Source of the DNA: Methanocalculus chunghsingensis
GTDB taxonomy: Archaea > Halobacteriota > Methanomicrobia > Methanomicrobiales > Methanocorpusculaceae
DNA: 64,000 bases
Assembly: GCF_018132105.1 (NCBI RefSeq)
Contig: NZ_JWHL01000013.1
Coordinates: 1-64,000, forward strand
Reading direction: 5' to 3'
Part shown: positions 17,592 through 27,252 of the stretch, one piece after another
Numbering within the stretch: position 1 is the first letter of the stretch
Layout: the number at the start of each line of letters is the position of its first letter
The notes under the pieces: model-generated
Told to the model about the DNA's origin: nothing
Databases searched by the model: none
What the model saw: only the letters and a program-made list of their open reading frames with translations
Position numbers and translations under genes: made by a program

Positions 17592-18681
17592 TCATTTCAC
17601 CGATTGTACAAAGGAATGATTCGACGACATCGCGTGTGACATGCGGCATCAGGACGGTCCGCATATGCCCCTGCCTCGTCCGTGAGATCCGCCATCCCTC
17701 AGGTGTGAGGGGGCAGTCAAAGGTGGCGACATTCACATCAGGGGTGACGATACGGGGATAACCATATGCCTCCATCCCCTCAATGAGACGGCGTGTATTC
17801 TCCATGCAGCCGGAGACGATGGCAGAGAGACCCTCCCGGCCGAGGTACTGCAGGACCGCATAGGCACCGGCAACCGGTGCACCGGGACGGGTTCCCGCAA
17901 GCGTACACTCCTTCTTCACAGAGAGGTAGGGTGTATCGACGTTAAGACAGCCAAACGCTCCGGGGTCGCGGAGCAGCAGGGCACCACAGGGGATGGTGCT
18001 CATCCCCATCTTATGGGGATCCACAGAGATGCTCGACACCTCCGGAACAGTGAAATCCCAGGGAGGGATGCCTTCAAGGAACGGTGCAACAAGCCCTCCG
18101 AAGGCGGCGTCGACATGGAAGAAGACACCGTTCTCCCCGGCAACTGCTGCAATATCCCTGATGGGATCGATCATCCCGTACTCGGTCGTGCCGACGATAC
18201 TGACGATGGCAACCGTATTAGAGTCAACAGTCTCTGCGACGGTATCGGGATTCATCCGATACGTTGCATCAAGGGGAACGGACCGCATCTCAAGGCCAAG
18301 CATATCACATGCCTTATCAAAGGAGAAGTGGGCTGATGCCGGGATGATGACATTTGGCCGGGCAACAGGCTTCTGCTTCTTTGCGATCCTGAGTGCCTGG
18401 ATATTTGATTCCGTTCCACCGGATGTTGCATACCCTCCGGCATCCGGATGATGGAAAAGAGAGCCCAGCATCCGGATCAGCTCATCCTCAAGACCCATCG
18501 TTCCGGGGAAGAGACCCGGATCACCAAGATTCGTCTCGATAAAGAGCATATGTGCCCGAACAGCCACCGGATGCGGCCGTGTGCACATGGATGAGAGGAT
18601 CCGATCGTATGACAGGTCGTCACTCCTGACAGACGAAAGAAATGAGAAGAGTTCCTTCTCAGAAGAGCCGTTCTCCTTCAT
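17584..18681 (-). CDS. mfnA: L-tyrosine/L-aspartate decarboxylase MfnA
   Basis: A 365-residue PLP-dependent group II decarboxylase. The PLP lysine is in SVDPHKMGM; HVDAAFGG holds the cofactor aspartate, and ATSGGTESNIQALR the phosphate loop. In methanogens it makes tyramine for methanofuran and, in some species, beta-alanine for CoA. mfnE, another methanofuran gene, is at 46.2 kb. Its start overlaps the ppsA end by 23 bp. Confidence 0.94.
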   Translation of the reverse strand: MKENGSSEKELFSFLSSVRSDDLSYDRILSSMCTRPHPVAVRAHMLFIETNLGDPGLFPGTMGLEDELIRMLGSLFHHPDAGGYATSGGTESNIQALRIAKKQKPVARPNVIIPASAHFSFDKACDMLGLEMRSVPLDATYRMNPDTVAETVDSNTVAIVSIVGTTEYGMIDPIRDIAAVAGENGVFFHVDAAFGGLVAPFLEGIPPWDFTVPEVSSISVDPHKMGMSTIPCGALLLRDPGAFGCLNVDTPYLSVKKECTLAGTRPGAPVAGAYAVLQYLGREGLSAIVSGCMENTRRLIEGMEAYGYPRIVTPDVNVATFDCPLTPEGWRISRTRQGHMRTVLMPHVTRDVVESFLCTIGEMNA

Positions 18682-20953
18682 TGGAACCTTTGGAATATGC
18701 CATATTCAGGATCATTCTCTGTTCGGTCCTGGCAGCCGCCTCACGGATCTTTGCAATTGCATCGATATTTGCCGATACGCTCAGGATGCCATGCTCAACG
18801 AGCCAGGAGACCATCTTCGGATCGGATCCCGCCTGGCCGCAGATCGAACATTCGACACCGGCCGCCCGGCATCTGCCGATGGCATAATCGATCAGTTTCA
18901 GGACTGCCGGATGGGTCGGTTCATACATTGAGGCGACATGCTCGTTGTTCCTGTCCACGGCGAGGGTGTACTGGACGAGATCGTTCGTCCCGAATGAGGC
19001 GAACTTAATCCCTGCTTTGATGAACTCATCGATCATGATAGCAGAGGAGGGGACCTCAACCATGATTCCAAGGGTGACAGCGTCGACATCAACACCCCAG
19101 TCCCGAAGGAGGGATTTTGCCTGGATGAATTCGCGGGGATGGCTGACCAGTGGGAACATCAGGCCCAGGTTCTCATAGCCTGCCTTCCAGAGGCGTTTAA
19201 ATGCCTCTATCTGAAGCCGGAACTGCCCCGGTGTCGATAAATCACGCCGAATGCCGCGCCATCCAAGCATTGGGTTGTGTTCAACGGGCTCATCCTCGCC
19301 ACCCTCCATATTCCGGAACTCATCCGTCGGTGCATCGAGTGTCCTGACCCAGACCGGTTTTCCCGGGAAGGCATCGAGGATGATCTTAATGCCATCATAG
19401 AGCTCGCTGATGAATTCTTCTTCCTTCTGATTCGTGATGAACCATTGCGGGGTTTTATTCATCCCGAGGATCAGATGTTCAATCCTGAGGAGACCGACGC
19501 CGTCTGCTCCGGTTGCCGCAGCCCGCTGTGCTGCTTCAGGGAGGGAGACGTTCACTTTAACGAGTGTCGAGGTGATGAGCGGTGCGGATACCGCCGTTAC
19601 ATCGGCCGGACGGGTCTCTTCTGCCGCCTTCACCTCGCCTTCATAGATGACACCCCGGTCACCATCGATGGTGACGATCTGACCGTCTTTCAGAAGTGAT
19701 GTCGCTTTCTTCGTTCCGACGACCGCCGGAGTACCGAGCTCACGTGAAACGATCGCAGCATGGCAGGTCATGCCACCCTCATCGGTGATGATCCCGCTGA
19801 CCCGTCTCATCGCAGGAACCATATCGGGATTGGTCATCTTCGCAACGAGAATATCCCCTTCCTTCACCGATCCCTGATCCTTGATATGCTTGATGATCGC
19901 AACACGCCCGGTCGCTATACCGGGTGAGGCGCCCTGGCCCTCAAGGATGACGGAACCGGATCCTGTGTAGGAATCTTTCGGTTTGCCTCCGGTCTGCGCT
20001 TTGATCGTTGTGACTGGACGGGACTGGAGAATGTAGAGATCATCACCGACGATGCCCCACTCGATATCCTGGGGCGTGCCATAATGATCCTCTGAGAGTT
20101 TGCCAAGAGCGGCAAGCCGTCCAATCTCTTCTTCCGAGAGGACGACCGCGTTCTTTCTTTCATCAGAAACGGCAACTTCAATTGTCCCTTTTCTACCATC
20201 CGGAATTATCTCGGTCTCCTTACTTGCGATGATCCGATCGATGACCCGCTGTTTTCTCTGATCAAAGACATAGTTGTCCGGGGAGACTGAACCAGAGACG
20301 ACCGCCTCTCCAAGACCCCAGGATCCTTCGATGATCGTCAGCGGCTCACCGGTGACCGGATGAGAGGTAAAAAGAACGCCAGCCTTCTCAGAGAAGATGA
20401 GCTCCTGAACGACGACGGCGATATTAACACTCCGGTCATCGAAACCCTGTTTTGAACGGTAATAGACTGCACGCGCACCATAGAGTGATGCCCAGCACAT
20501 CTGTACCGCCTCAATGACATCATCGCCCCCTTCGATGTTGAGGAATGTCTCCTGTTGTCCGGCAAAACTTGCATCAGGCAGATCTTCGGCAGTCGCACTT
20601 GATCTGACTGCAACGACGGTATTTTTCCCTATGCGGTCATAAGCAGACCGTATCTCGTCAGCCATACCATCCGGAATCGGGACGGACATGATGAGGTCCT
20701 TCGCTTTACTGGCGGCAGCTTCAAGTGCGTTGTTGTCATCGACATCCAGTCCTTCAAGGATCGAGTAAAGTGAATCCTCCAGACCGGTATCAACGAGAAA
20801 ACGGCGGAAAGCCTGTGCTGTAACGACGTATGCCTGAGGGACCGGAAGGCCAATCGATGCCATCTCACCAAGGGAGGCACCCTTTCCTCCCACTGAGGGC
20901 AGATCGCCCTTCCTTATCTCCTCAAGCCAGAGAATGTTCGGCGCATCCTTCAT
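18659..20953 (-). CDS. ppsA: Phosphoenolpyruvate synthase
   Basis: A 764-residue enzyme with three domains. The N-terminal ATP-grasp part runs from GGKGASLGEMASIGLPVP. The swivelling domain has the catalytic histidine in GGMTCHAAIVSRELGTPAVVG. The C-terminal TIM barrel ends with CSICGQAGSDPKMVSW. It makes PEP from pyruvate and ATP for gluconeogenesis after pyruvate synthesis from acetyl-CoA. It heads the minus-strand run down to aarF. Confidence 0.97.
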   Translation of the reverse strand: MKDAPNILWLEEIRKGDLPSVGGKGASLGEMASIGLPVPQAYVVTAQAFRRFLVDTGLEDSLYSILEGLDVDDNNALEAAASKAKDLIMSVPIPDGMADEIRSAYDRIGKNTVVAVRSSATAEDLPDASFAGQQETFLNIEGGDDVIEAVQMCWASLYGARAVYYRSKQGFDDRSVNIAVVVQELIFSEKAGVLFTSHPVTGEPLTIIEGSWGLGEAVVSGSVSPDNYVFDQRKQRVIDRIIASKETEIIPDGRKGTIEVAVSDERKNAVVLSEEEIGRLAALGKLSEDHYGTPQDIEWGIVGDDLYILQSRPVTTIKAQTGGKPKDSYTGSGSVILEGQGASPGIATGRVAIIKHIKDQGSVKEGDILVAKMTNPDMVPAMRRVSGIITDEGGMTCHAAIVSRELGTPAVVGTKKATSLLKDGQIVTIDGDRGVIYEGEVKAAEETRPADVTAVSAPLITSTLVKVNVSLPEAAQRAAATGADGVGLLRIEHLILGMNKTPQWFITNQKEEEFISELYDGIKIILDAFPGKPVWVRTLDAPTDEFRNMEGGEDEPVEHNPMLGWRGIRRDLSTPGQFRLQIEAFKRLWKAGYENLGLMFPLVSHPREFIQAKSLLRDWGVDVDAVTLGIMVEVPSSAIMIDEFIKAGIKFASFGTNDLVQYTLAVDRNNEHVASMYEPTHPAVLKLIDYAIGRCRAAGVECSICGQAGSDPKMVSWLVEHGILSVSANIDAIAKIREAAARTEQRMILNMAYSKGSNEGERLF

Positions 20954-21072
20954 AGCAATCTCAGGTATGAATCAACCCGAGGATACATAAAACAGGGTGA
21001 AGAATCCCGATTAGCAGAAGACGAAGAAAAACCATGATTACCTGCTATGATTATATACGTATGGGGTTTTTC

Positions 21073-22659
21073 GTGAACTATAACGTACTTGTCAGCGATC
21101 CGCTGGCTGAGGAAGGCATTGAGATATTACGACAGTTCTGCACTGTTGATGAAAAGATCGGTCTCTCCGAGGATGAACTGGTTGCAATCATCGGAGAATA
21201 TGACGCACTCATCGTCAGATCCGGGACCGAGGTCACGGCACGGGTGATCGAGGCCGCGTCGAAGATGAAATATATCGGCCGGGCGGGTGCAGGTGTTGAC
21301 AATATCGATACCGACGCTGCAACCCGTAAGGGAATCATCGTCGCAAACGCACCTGAGGGGAACACCCTTGCCGCAACCGAGCATACGATGGCGATGATGC
21401 TCTCCCTCGCACGGAGGATCCCGTCTGCCAATGTATCACTGAAGAAGGGTGAATGGAAGCGATCAAGGTTCATCGGCGTTGAGATGAATGAGAAGACACT
21501 TGGTGTCGTCGGATTTGGCCGTATCGGTAGGGAAGTTGCCAAGCGCGCCCAGTCATTCAACATGCGTGTCGTCGCCTATGATCCCTTCATCACCCCCGAG
21601 CGGGGGGCGCAGTTCGGCGTCGAGATGATGACGGTGGAGGATCTCTTCAAGGTTGCCGATGTCATCACCGTCCATACACCACTCATCAAAGAGACGACGC
21701 ACCTGATCAATACTGACTCGATTGCGACAATGAAAGATGGTGTGCGGATCATCAACTGCGCACGCGGCGGTATCATCGATGAGAATGCCCTCGCTGCTGC
21801 AGTCGCCAGTGGGAAAGTTGCCGGTGCAGCGATTGATGTCTTTGAGGAGGAGCCTCCAACAAACTCGCCGCTCTTTGACCTTGATAATGTCATCGTCACC
21901 CCGCATCTTGGTGCAAGTACTGTTGAGGCGCAGAAGAATGTGGCAGAGTCCATCGCCCACCAGTGCATCGATGTCCTCAAGGGCGGTGCGGCGAAGTATG
22001 TCGTCAATGCACCGATGATCCCGCCTGAGCTTCAGGAGACGATCGAGCCATATGCACGCCTTGCAGAGAAGATGGGGCGTCTCGCCTCACAGGTGGTTGA
22101 TGGCGCGATCACAAAGGTTGAGGTTACCTATGCAGGAGATCTCATTGATATGCGCCAGAATCTTAAGATGGTGACCCGTATGGCGATCAAAGGGATCCTC
22201 GATCCAATCCTTCAGATGCCGATCAACATCGTCAATGCCGAGTTCGTCGCACGCGAGCGCGGAATCGCGGTGGCAGAGACGACGACCGAAGAGTCGCATG
22301 GATTCAAGAATCTCATCAGCCTCACCATCAGGACCACAAAGGGCGAAGAGACGATCAGCGGCTCGGTCTTTGGAAAGAATCGTGTCCGGATCGTTGCTAT
22401 CGGCGAATTTACAATGGATCTCATCCCTGCGGGATCAATCGTCATCTCCCACCATATCGATAAACCGGGCGTCATCGGGCCAACGGCAACAGTCCTTGGA
22501 AGAAACAATATCAATATCGGCGGAATGCAGGTCGGCCGGGTGAAAGCTGGCGATGAAGCGATCATGGTCTTAAATGTCGACTCAGAAGTTCCGGATGCCG
22601 TGATGGAGGAGATGCGGAGCGTCCCCGGTATCATATCGGCAACATTTGCAACCCTCTGA
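21073..22659 (+). CDS. serA: D-3-phosphoglycerate dehydrogenase
   Basis: A 528-residue enzyme, the first step of serine synthesis. Domains in order: substrate/NAD catalytic part with GVVGFGRIGREVA and the catalytic His in TPHLGAST, an intervening domain (about residues 315-450), and a C-terminal ACT domain (IVISHHIDKPGVIG) for feedback by serine. The start is uncertain: the GTG at 21073 gives the family N-terminus (NYNVLVSDPLAEEG). ATGs at 21061 and 21034 are in frame but add unrelated residues and lie on a TATA-like TTATATAC. Confidence 0.95.
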   Translation: MNYNVLVSDPLAEEGIEILRQFCTVDEKIGLSEDELVAIIGEYDALIVRSGTEVTARVIEAASKMKYIGRAGAGVDNIDTDAATRKGIIVANAPEGNTLAATEHTMAMMLSLARRIPSANVSLKKGEWKRSRFIGVEMNEKTLGVVGFGRIGREVAKRAQSFNMRVVAYDPFITPERGAQFGVEMMTVEDLFKVADVITVHTPLIKETTHLINTDSIATMKDGVRIINCARGGIIDENALAAAVASGKVAGAAIDVFEEEPPTNSPLFDLDNVIVTPHLGASTVEAQKNVAESIAHQCIDVLKGGAAKYVVNAPMIPPELQETIEPYARLAEKMGRLASQVVDGAITKVEVTYAGDLIDMRQNLKMVTRMAIKGILDPILQMPINIVNAEFVARERGIAVAETTTEESHGFKNLISLTIRTTKGEETISGSVFGKNRVRIVAIGEFTMDLIPAGSIVISHHIDKPGVIGPTATVLGRNNINIGGMQVGRVKAGDEAIMVLNVDSEVPDAVMEEMRSVPGIISATFATL

Positions 22660-22732
22660 ACCGATGCCCGTGAAGGGCAAAAAAACAATCCTTTTATACT
22701 GCAAACGACAACATTGTAAGGCCGAAGACACG

Positions 22733-22806
22733 GGGCTCGTGGTCTAGCTGGTTATGACGTCGCCTTGACATGGCGGAGGTCCTGAGTTCGAATCTCAGCG
22801 GGCCCA
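22733..22806 (+). tRNA. tRNA-Val (GAC)
   Basis: A cloverleaf with acceptor GGGCTCG/CGGGCCC, anticodon loop TTGACAT giving anticodon GAC, and T-arm CTGAG-TTCGAAT-CTCAG. The discriminator is A and CCA is not encoded. CTTTTATAC near 22691-22699 is a likely TATA box. Confidence 0.95.
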
Positions 22807-22952
22807 TCTTCTTCTTTTCTGACGATTATTCTTATGAACGTCATCTTCCCCTCTTTGGATCGGCGGTTTATAAGTAAAAATGATGTATGCCGGATCCCAT
22901 GAACAATATCGTTCCAAGGGGTGCCAGAGCCCGGAAAAATAGGTTGTTGCGT

Positions 22953-23612
22953 CTATGGCAGGGTATCGTGCGCCTGTTCAAAGTACTCAAGGCCCTTGTC
23001 CATATGAAGTTCAGCTTCGTAGATAAGAACCTGAACAGCTTTGTACGATCCCTTGTCAAGGTACAGATCATATGAACGTTCAAGAGAGAGAGCAGCCAGT
23101 CGATATTCGGCAATCCCATTCTGAAACATCACTCTTGAGTGACGGCAATCGCCTGGCAGATTGAGATTATTAAATGTATTATCCAGATCTGAAATTTCGG
23201 AGCTGAATGTATTAACGGTTCGTAAAGATCTTCGGACCTCATTATCTGCACTCAGCCTTCGGTCGTCATCAACTGCCCAGTCTCTTGGAACAGTAAATCG
23301 TGCAGAATAAAATTTTTCATATAATGTCCGTGCCTCCTGTAAAACAGATCGGTACTCCTCTATGCGAGGATCCGAAGAGGAAACAGGCACCTCTTCAGAC
23401 GAGTCATCAGGAGCAGGAGTACCCACAGGTGTCGGTTCAACCGTACTCTCAGGTATTGATCCCGCAGTACCCTCAAGTGTTGTTTCGGGTGTCAATTCGG
23501 ATTTCGAATCAGATGGGACGGTTGATCCAGGTATATTATCCAGACACCCGGCCACACAAACCGCCATCAGCAGGATACATCCAGCTATGAGAACAATCAT
23601 CAACCTCTTCAT
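22953..23612 (-). CDS. Predicted lipoprotein of unknown function
   Basis: A 219-residue secreted protein. A signal peptide with lipobox VAGC (residues about 20-23) is followed by a Ser/Thr/Pro/Glu-rich linker (to about 80), typical of archaeal surface lipoproteins. The rest is predicted helical (EEYRSVLQEARTLYEKFY, AVQVLIYEAELHMDKGLEY), perhaps a four-helix bundle. No known domain is recognised. An AT-rich promoter region with TATAAATTTA lies just upstream (23636-23650). Confidence 0.75.
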   Translation of the reverse strand: MKRLMIVLIAGCILLMAVCVAGCLDNIPGSTVPSDSKSELTPETTLEGTAGSIPESTVEPTPVGTPAPDDSSEEVPVSSSDPRIEEYRSVLQEARTLYEKFYSARFTVPRDWAVDDDRRLSADNEVRRSLRTVNTFSSEISDLDNTFNNLNLPGDCRHSRVMFQNGIAEYRLAALSLERSYDLYLDKGSYKAVQVLIYEAELHMDKGLEYFEQAHDTLP

Positions 23613-23810
23613 AGAGTATACGTATACTTACACCATTATAAATTTATTTGTTTTTTATTAATAATATAATATTATCAGGTGCAGCAATCTCCAAGCAGAG
23701 ATAAATAACCCCTCAAATTAGCCCTTTTGAAGAACCATAGCATAGAGGAAGATACACAACCTGAGGGAGCAGTTCCTGGGGACTCCGCCCTCATCATCAG
23801 GATACCCGAT

Positions 23811-24587
23811 CTACTCGTCCCGTACAGCCGCAACGACTCCGGGTGAGCGTGCTCCGTTCTTCAGATATATTACCCCGCAGTCCCGTGATCGGGTGAGAAG
23901 CTTTCGGAGATCCTGATCATCAAGCTGGATACCATCATGGCCGCTCCGATATATAATCCGATAACCAAGTGCGGCAAGCCGATCCAGCACCCAGCATGGA
24001 TCATCAGGGAAGAGGAATGGATGGATCTCCACAATTATAACCCGTGGACGGATCCGGAGCGAGCGCAGGATATCTATCTCTGAGCCTTCACAATCGAGTT
24101 CAAGGATATCGCAGTCAGGAAGATCCTTCGGATCAACGGTGACTGCATTAGCAGCATCCCCCCCATAGACATCGATATTCGGGCCGACGATGGCATGATG
24201 TACGCTACAGATGGCGGCAACGCCCTCGATAGCCAGTCGCTCTTCCATCTGGCGGACAGCACGATCGCCACCCTCATAGATCGTCACCAAACCGGTCCTG
24301 CCGACCTTTTTCGCGGCGGTGAGGGCAGTTGCACCATCGCCCCCGCCGACGATCACAACACGATCACCATGTTCTGTCAGAAGGCCATGTGCAGAGGCAA
24401 TACCCATCTCCGAATGCCCGTTGCGTGACACATACCGGCAGACACCAAGGAAGAGATCGACAAAGTCATTATATTTATAAATCGTATGTGCATCCCGTAT
24501 CAGACTCATATCAGGTCTCCCGCTCATCAGGGTACACTCATCCCCATCATTCCCGGAGCAGACCTTCATATATGCAGAAGAGAGCAC
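23811..24587 (-). CDS. FkbM-like SAM-dependent methyltransferase
   Basis: A 258-residue protein. VVIVGGGDGATALTAAKKVG is the SAM-binding strand-loop, and LELDCEGSEIDILRSL is the FkbM-type ExDxEGxE motif. FkbM-like enzymes methylate hydroxyls of sugars or polyketides. No glycosylation or lipid genes adjoin it, so the substrate is unknown. An internal start at MKVCSGND is possible. Confidence 0.72.
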   Translation of the reverse strand: MLSSAYMKVCSGNDGDECTLMSGRPDMSLIRDAHTIYKYNDFVDLFLGVCRYVSRNGHSEMGIASAHGLLTEHGDRVVIVGGGDGATALTAAKKVGRTGLVTIYEGGDRAVRQMEERLAIEGVAAICSVHHAIVGPNIDVYGGDAANAVTVDPKDLPDCDILELDCEGSEIDILRSLRIRPRVIIVEIHPFLFPDDPCWVLDRLAALGYRIIYRSGHDGIQLDDQDLRKLLTRSRDCGVIYLKNGARSPGVVAAVRDE

Positions 24588-24905
24588 TTTCCGGAAATCC
24601 TGAGGGATGATGGTACAGTATGATATTCTGTTTCGATCTCAGATTGTATTATTATTGTCATAGAAAACGCTATAGTCAACATATGATATTATAATAGTTC
24701 ATACAATATAATATACAATACATAAAATTATATCTGCCACATCATCCACATACATATCCTCAGAGGACCCGATTTTGAATACCAATCATCATCCCGATCA
24801 GATACATTCAAGAACCATGAAGAGGGAGAAAGGATCATCGGAGCAGGCAATACCTGCTCCTGATCATCCACACCCCGGTGTGAACACAGACAGGAGTGAT
24901 AGAGA
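24588..24905 (+). promoter_or_regulatory. Gene-free AT-rich promoter and structured leader of sod
   Basis: No coding frame is credible here. Bases 24605-24735 are very AT-rich with several TATA-like stretches (ATATTATAATA, AAATTATAT at 24724-24732). Two perfect inverted repeats follow: GGAGCAGG-N5-CCTGCTCC at 24840-24860 and CACACC-CC-GGTGTG at 24869-24882. An AGGAG ribosome site precedes the sod ATG. Confidence 0.6.
24840..24860 (+). promoter_or_regulatory. Inverted repeat upstream of sod
   Basis: GGAGCAGG-CAATA-CCTGCTCC is an 8-bp perfect stem with a 5-nt loop, 46 bp before the sod start. If transcription begins at the AT-rich region near 24755 it is part of the leader RNA; otherwise it may be an operator. 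Confidence 0.45.
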
Positions 24906-25508
24906 ATGGAAGAGAAGACCCGATACTCACTTCCCCCACTACCATATGGGGCTGGAGAGCTTGCACCACATATCTCAGAGGAGCAGCTCAGCATACACCA
25001 TGACAAACATCATATGGCGTATGTGAATGGTGCAAACGCTAACCTGACCGCACTTGAGGATGCCCGGAAACAGGGAGCAGATCCCAATATGAAAGCCATC
25101 CTCAAGGATCTCTCATGGAACTTCGGTGGACATTATCTGCACTCGCTCTTCTGGACCGGCCTTGCACCAGCAGGCTCGGGCGGGGGCGGTGAGCCGAAAG
25201 GTGCTGTTGGAGAGCGGATACAGGCAGACTTCGGTAGTTTCGACCGTTTCAAAAAAGAGTTTACCCTCGCCGCAGCGAGTGTGGAGGGATCCGGATGGGC
25301 CGCCCTGACCAAATGCCCGCTGACACACAAGCTACAGATCATGCAGATCGAGAAGCATAACACGAATGTTTTCCCAGCCTGCCCGATACTCCTCGTACTC
25401 GATCTCTTTGAACATGCATACTATATTGACTACAAAAACGACCGCGGGGCATTCATCCAGGCATTCTGGAATATCGTCAACTGGGATGAGGTGAACAAGA
25501 GATTCTGA
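24906..25508 (+). CDS. sod: Superoxide dismutase (Fe/Mn family)
   Basis: A 200-residue enzyme. The first metal His is in SIHHDKHHMAYVN, the second in FGGHYLHSLFWTGL, and the Asp and last His in DLFEHAYYIDY. In the last motif F replaces the usual tryptophan (DxWEHAY). It converts superoxide to oxygen and peroxide in the cytoplasm; KatG at 40.8 kb can remove the peroxide. Metal choice between Fe and Mn is not decided by sequence alone. Confidence 0.95.
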   Translation: MEEKTRYSLPPLPYGAGELAPHISEEQLSIHHDKHHMAYVNGANANLTALEDARKQGADPNMKAILKDLSWNFGGHYLHSLFWTGLAPAGSGGGGEPKGAVGERIQADFGSFDRFKKEFTLAAASVEGSGWAALTKCPLTHKLQIMQIEKHNTNVFPACPILLVLDLFEHAYYIDYKNDRGAFIQAFWNIVNWDEVNKRF

Positions 25509-25587
25509 ACCCCCTCTCCTTTTGATTGAGCAATTCCTTTTTCAGTACTTGGGAAACACTTTAACCACCGGATACAACACTCTTTCG

Positions 25588-26091
25588 ATGAATAATACCA
25601 CAAAAGCAGTAGGATACATCCTCATCCTGCTTGCCGTATTCCTCAGCACCGCGGGTTGTGTCGGAGGAACGGTTGCAGAAGAGGGTGATACGGTCAGGGT
25701 CCATTACACAGGAACCCTCGCTGATGGCACCATATTTGACAGTTCCATCAGTAGAGAGCCACTTGAGTTTACCATCGGGGCAGGAGAAGTCATCCCGGGA
25801 TTTAATAACGCCGTACCCGGGATGGCAGTCGATGAGACGAAGACGGTAACGATCCCTGCCGACGAAGCATATGGCCAGCACCGGGATGACCGCCTCTTAA
25901 CCATCGATCGTGAGTATTTCCCGGATGAGCTTGCGGAGGTTGGAACGGGGGTACAGGTCCCGATGGAGAATGGTATGATCGCCCATGGTATCGTGACATC
26001 AGTCAACGAGACTGCAGTCATCCTTGATCTGAATCACCATCTTGCAGGGGAAGATCTGACATTTGAGATCACCCTCGTTCAGATCCTCTGA
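25588..26091 (+). CDS. FKBP-type peptidyl-prolyl isomerase, lipoprotein
   Basis: A 167-residue protein. The N-terminus is a signal peptide with lipobox STAGC (Cys about residue 24), so it is anchored outside. The FKBP domain follows: GDTVRVHYTGTLADGTIFDSS, VIPGFNNAVPGM and ADEAYGQHRDD. The last region resembles the insert-containing archaeal FKBPs with chaperone activity. The start at 25588 is preferred; the frame opens at 25522 but those residues would precede the signal peptide. Confidence 0.92.
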   Translation: MNNTTKAVGYILILLAVFLSTAGCVGGTVAEEGDTVRVHYTGTLADGTIFDSSISREPLEFTIGAGEVIPGFNNAVPGMAVDETKTVTIPADEAYGQHRDDRLLTIDREYFPDELAEVGTGVQVPMENGMIAHGIVTSVNETAVILDLNHHLAGEDLTFEITLVQIL

Positions 26092-26181
26092 ACATTTTTT
26101 CTATAGAGGAACATTTTATCTGATCGTGAATGATAAGAGCCATCAGCTTCTGCGTTCATGGTACTATCAGGAGGAATGAAA

Positions 26182-26718
26182 ATGGATCAGATAATTGAAG
26201 ATGGATTTGTTCGTCTCACTGAGACGATTGAAGAATACAATGGAAAAATAGATGAGCTGGATGAGGCGATCAGATCAGACCTTGGAGGCCTGTTGTCACG
26301 GATGGTCGCGCTTACCACCCCTCTCATCGGATCGCTTGGGCAGCAGTTTCTTCAGAAGACCAAGAAAGATGGGAAGGGAGAGCTCTACGACACCATCCAT
26401 TATGATGAGAAGATGATCATCATCGGACGTGCAGAGGAGCCCGTGACAATCAGACCCGATGACATGACCCGGAAGGTTGACAAGCAATTCTGCGTCCTCA
26501 CAGAGAAAGGGTTAATCGCCGAGCTGATGTTCTCAGATGACGGGTTTATCATCGACAGTTATCTCAACCCCCTGACCGCAGATGAAGCGATCGATTTCTA
26601 TGGTCCCGGTGTCATATATATGCTCTACCGCGCGCTCCACGACTATGCGAACCTTGAAGAAGAGCTGATACATTCGCTCGAGATGACGATCGCTTTTATC
26701 CTGGATGAAAAAAAGTAA
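26182..26718 (+). CDS. Conserved protein of unknown function
   Basis: A 178-residue soluble protein. The ATG at 26182 lies 7 bp after AGGAGG, a better spacing than the ATG at 26176. The N-terminal 45 residues are probably coiled-coil (LTETIEEYNGKIDELDEAI), the middle is beta-rich (MIIIGRAEEPVTIRPDDM) and the end helical. I do not recognise the family; no membrane segment is seen. The neighbours (FKBP upstream, convergent membrane protein downstream) give no hint. Confidence 0.7.
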   Translation: MDQIIEDGFVRLTETIEEYNGKIDELDEAIRSDLGGLLSRMVALTTPLIGSLGQQFLQKTKKDGKGELYDTIHYDEKMIIIGRAEEPVTIRPDDMTRKVDKQFCVLTEKGLIAELMFSDDGFIIDSYLNPLTADEAIDFYGPGVIYMLYRALHDYANLEEELIHSLEMTIAFILDEKK

Positions 26719-26725
26719 TTCCCCT

Positions 26726-27190
26726 TTATTTTTTCCAGCTGAAGAGGGGGAACGTGGGCTTCAACGGTTCATAGACCCCGCCACTCAGGCTGGAGAGGGG
26801 GTACGACTGCTCAACAACATTATCGCTATCAACAGAGGAGAAACGAACAACTGCTTTTGCCTCACGAACCATCTTCTCAAGGGTAAACGTCTCCGTCTCC
26901 TCAGGCTGCAGCTCTTTTATATCAAACTCGATATCAAGTGGAACCAGTGAGACATGAATCCGACGTGCAGGTGCGGTTCCGGTATTTTTCACGATTATTG
27001 TCTTTGCGTCCTCAGAGAGTGAACAGGAGACCTGGGGAATATATGCAGCATCCTGCATAATCCAGAGGGTCATATACAATGCTCCAACGATGACCAAAAT
27101 GATGAGAGCATAGTAGATTTCAATGAATAATGCAGCTCCGATGCAGGCGATAGCCCCGACAACAATCAGTATACTCTGCCGAGAGTCCAT
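26726..27190 (-). CDS. Membrane-anchored protein with CARDB-like extracellular domain
   Basis: A 154-residue protein with two hydrophobic segments (about residues 8-45), then a beta-rich domain: VSCSLSEDAKTIIVKNTGTAPARRI resembles the CARDB/NEW3 type of bacterial and archaeal surface proteins. The role is unknown. It converges on the gene ending at 26718 and lies 63 bp downstream of tRNA-Ile on the same strand. Confidence 0.65.
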   Translation of the reverse strand: MDSRQSILIVVGAIACIGAALFIEIYYALIILVIVGALYMTLWIMQDAAYIPQVSCSLSEDAKTIIVKNTGTAPARRIHVSLVPLDIEFDIKELQPEETETFTLEKMVREAKAVVRFSSVDSDNVVEQSYPLSSLSGGVYEPLKPTFPLFSWKK

Positions 27191-27252
27191 ACTGATACTT
27201 TATGGTCAGAGGATATAAGCGATATGAATCTTGTCTGAAAGAAAAAGGAAAG

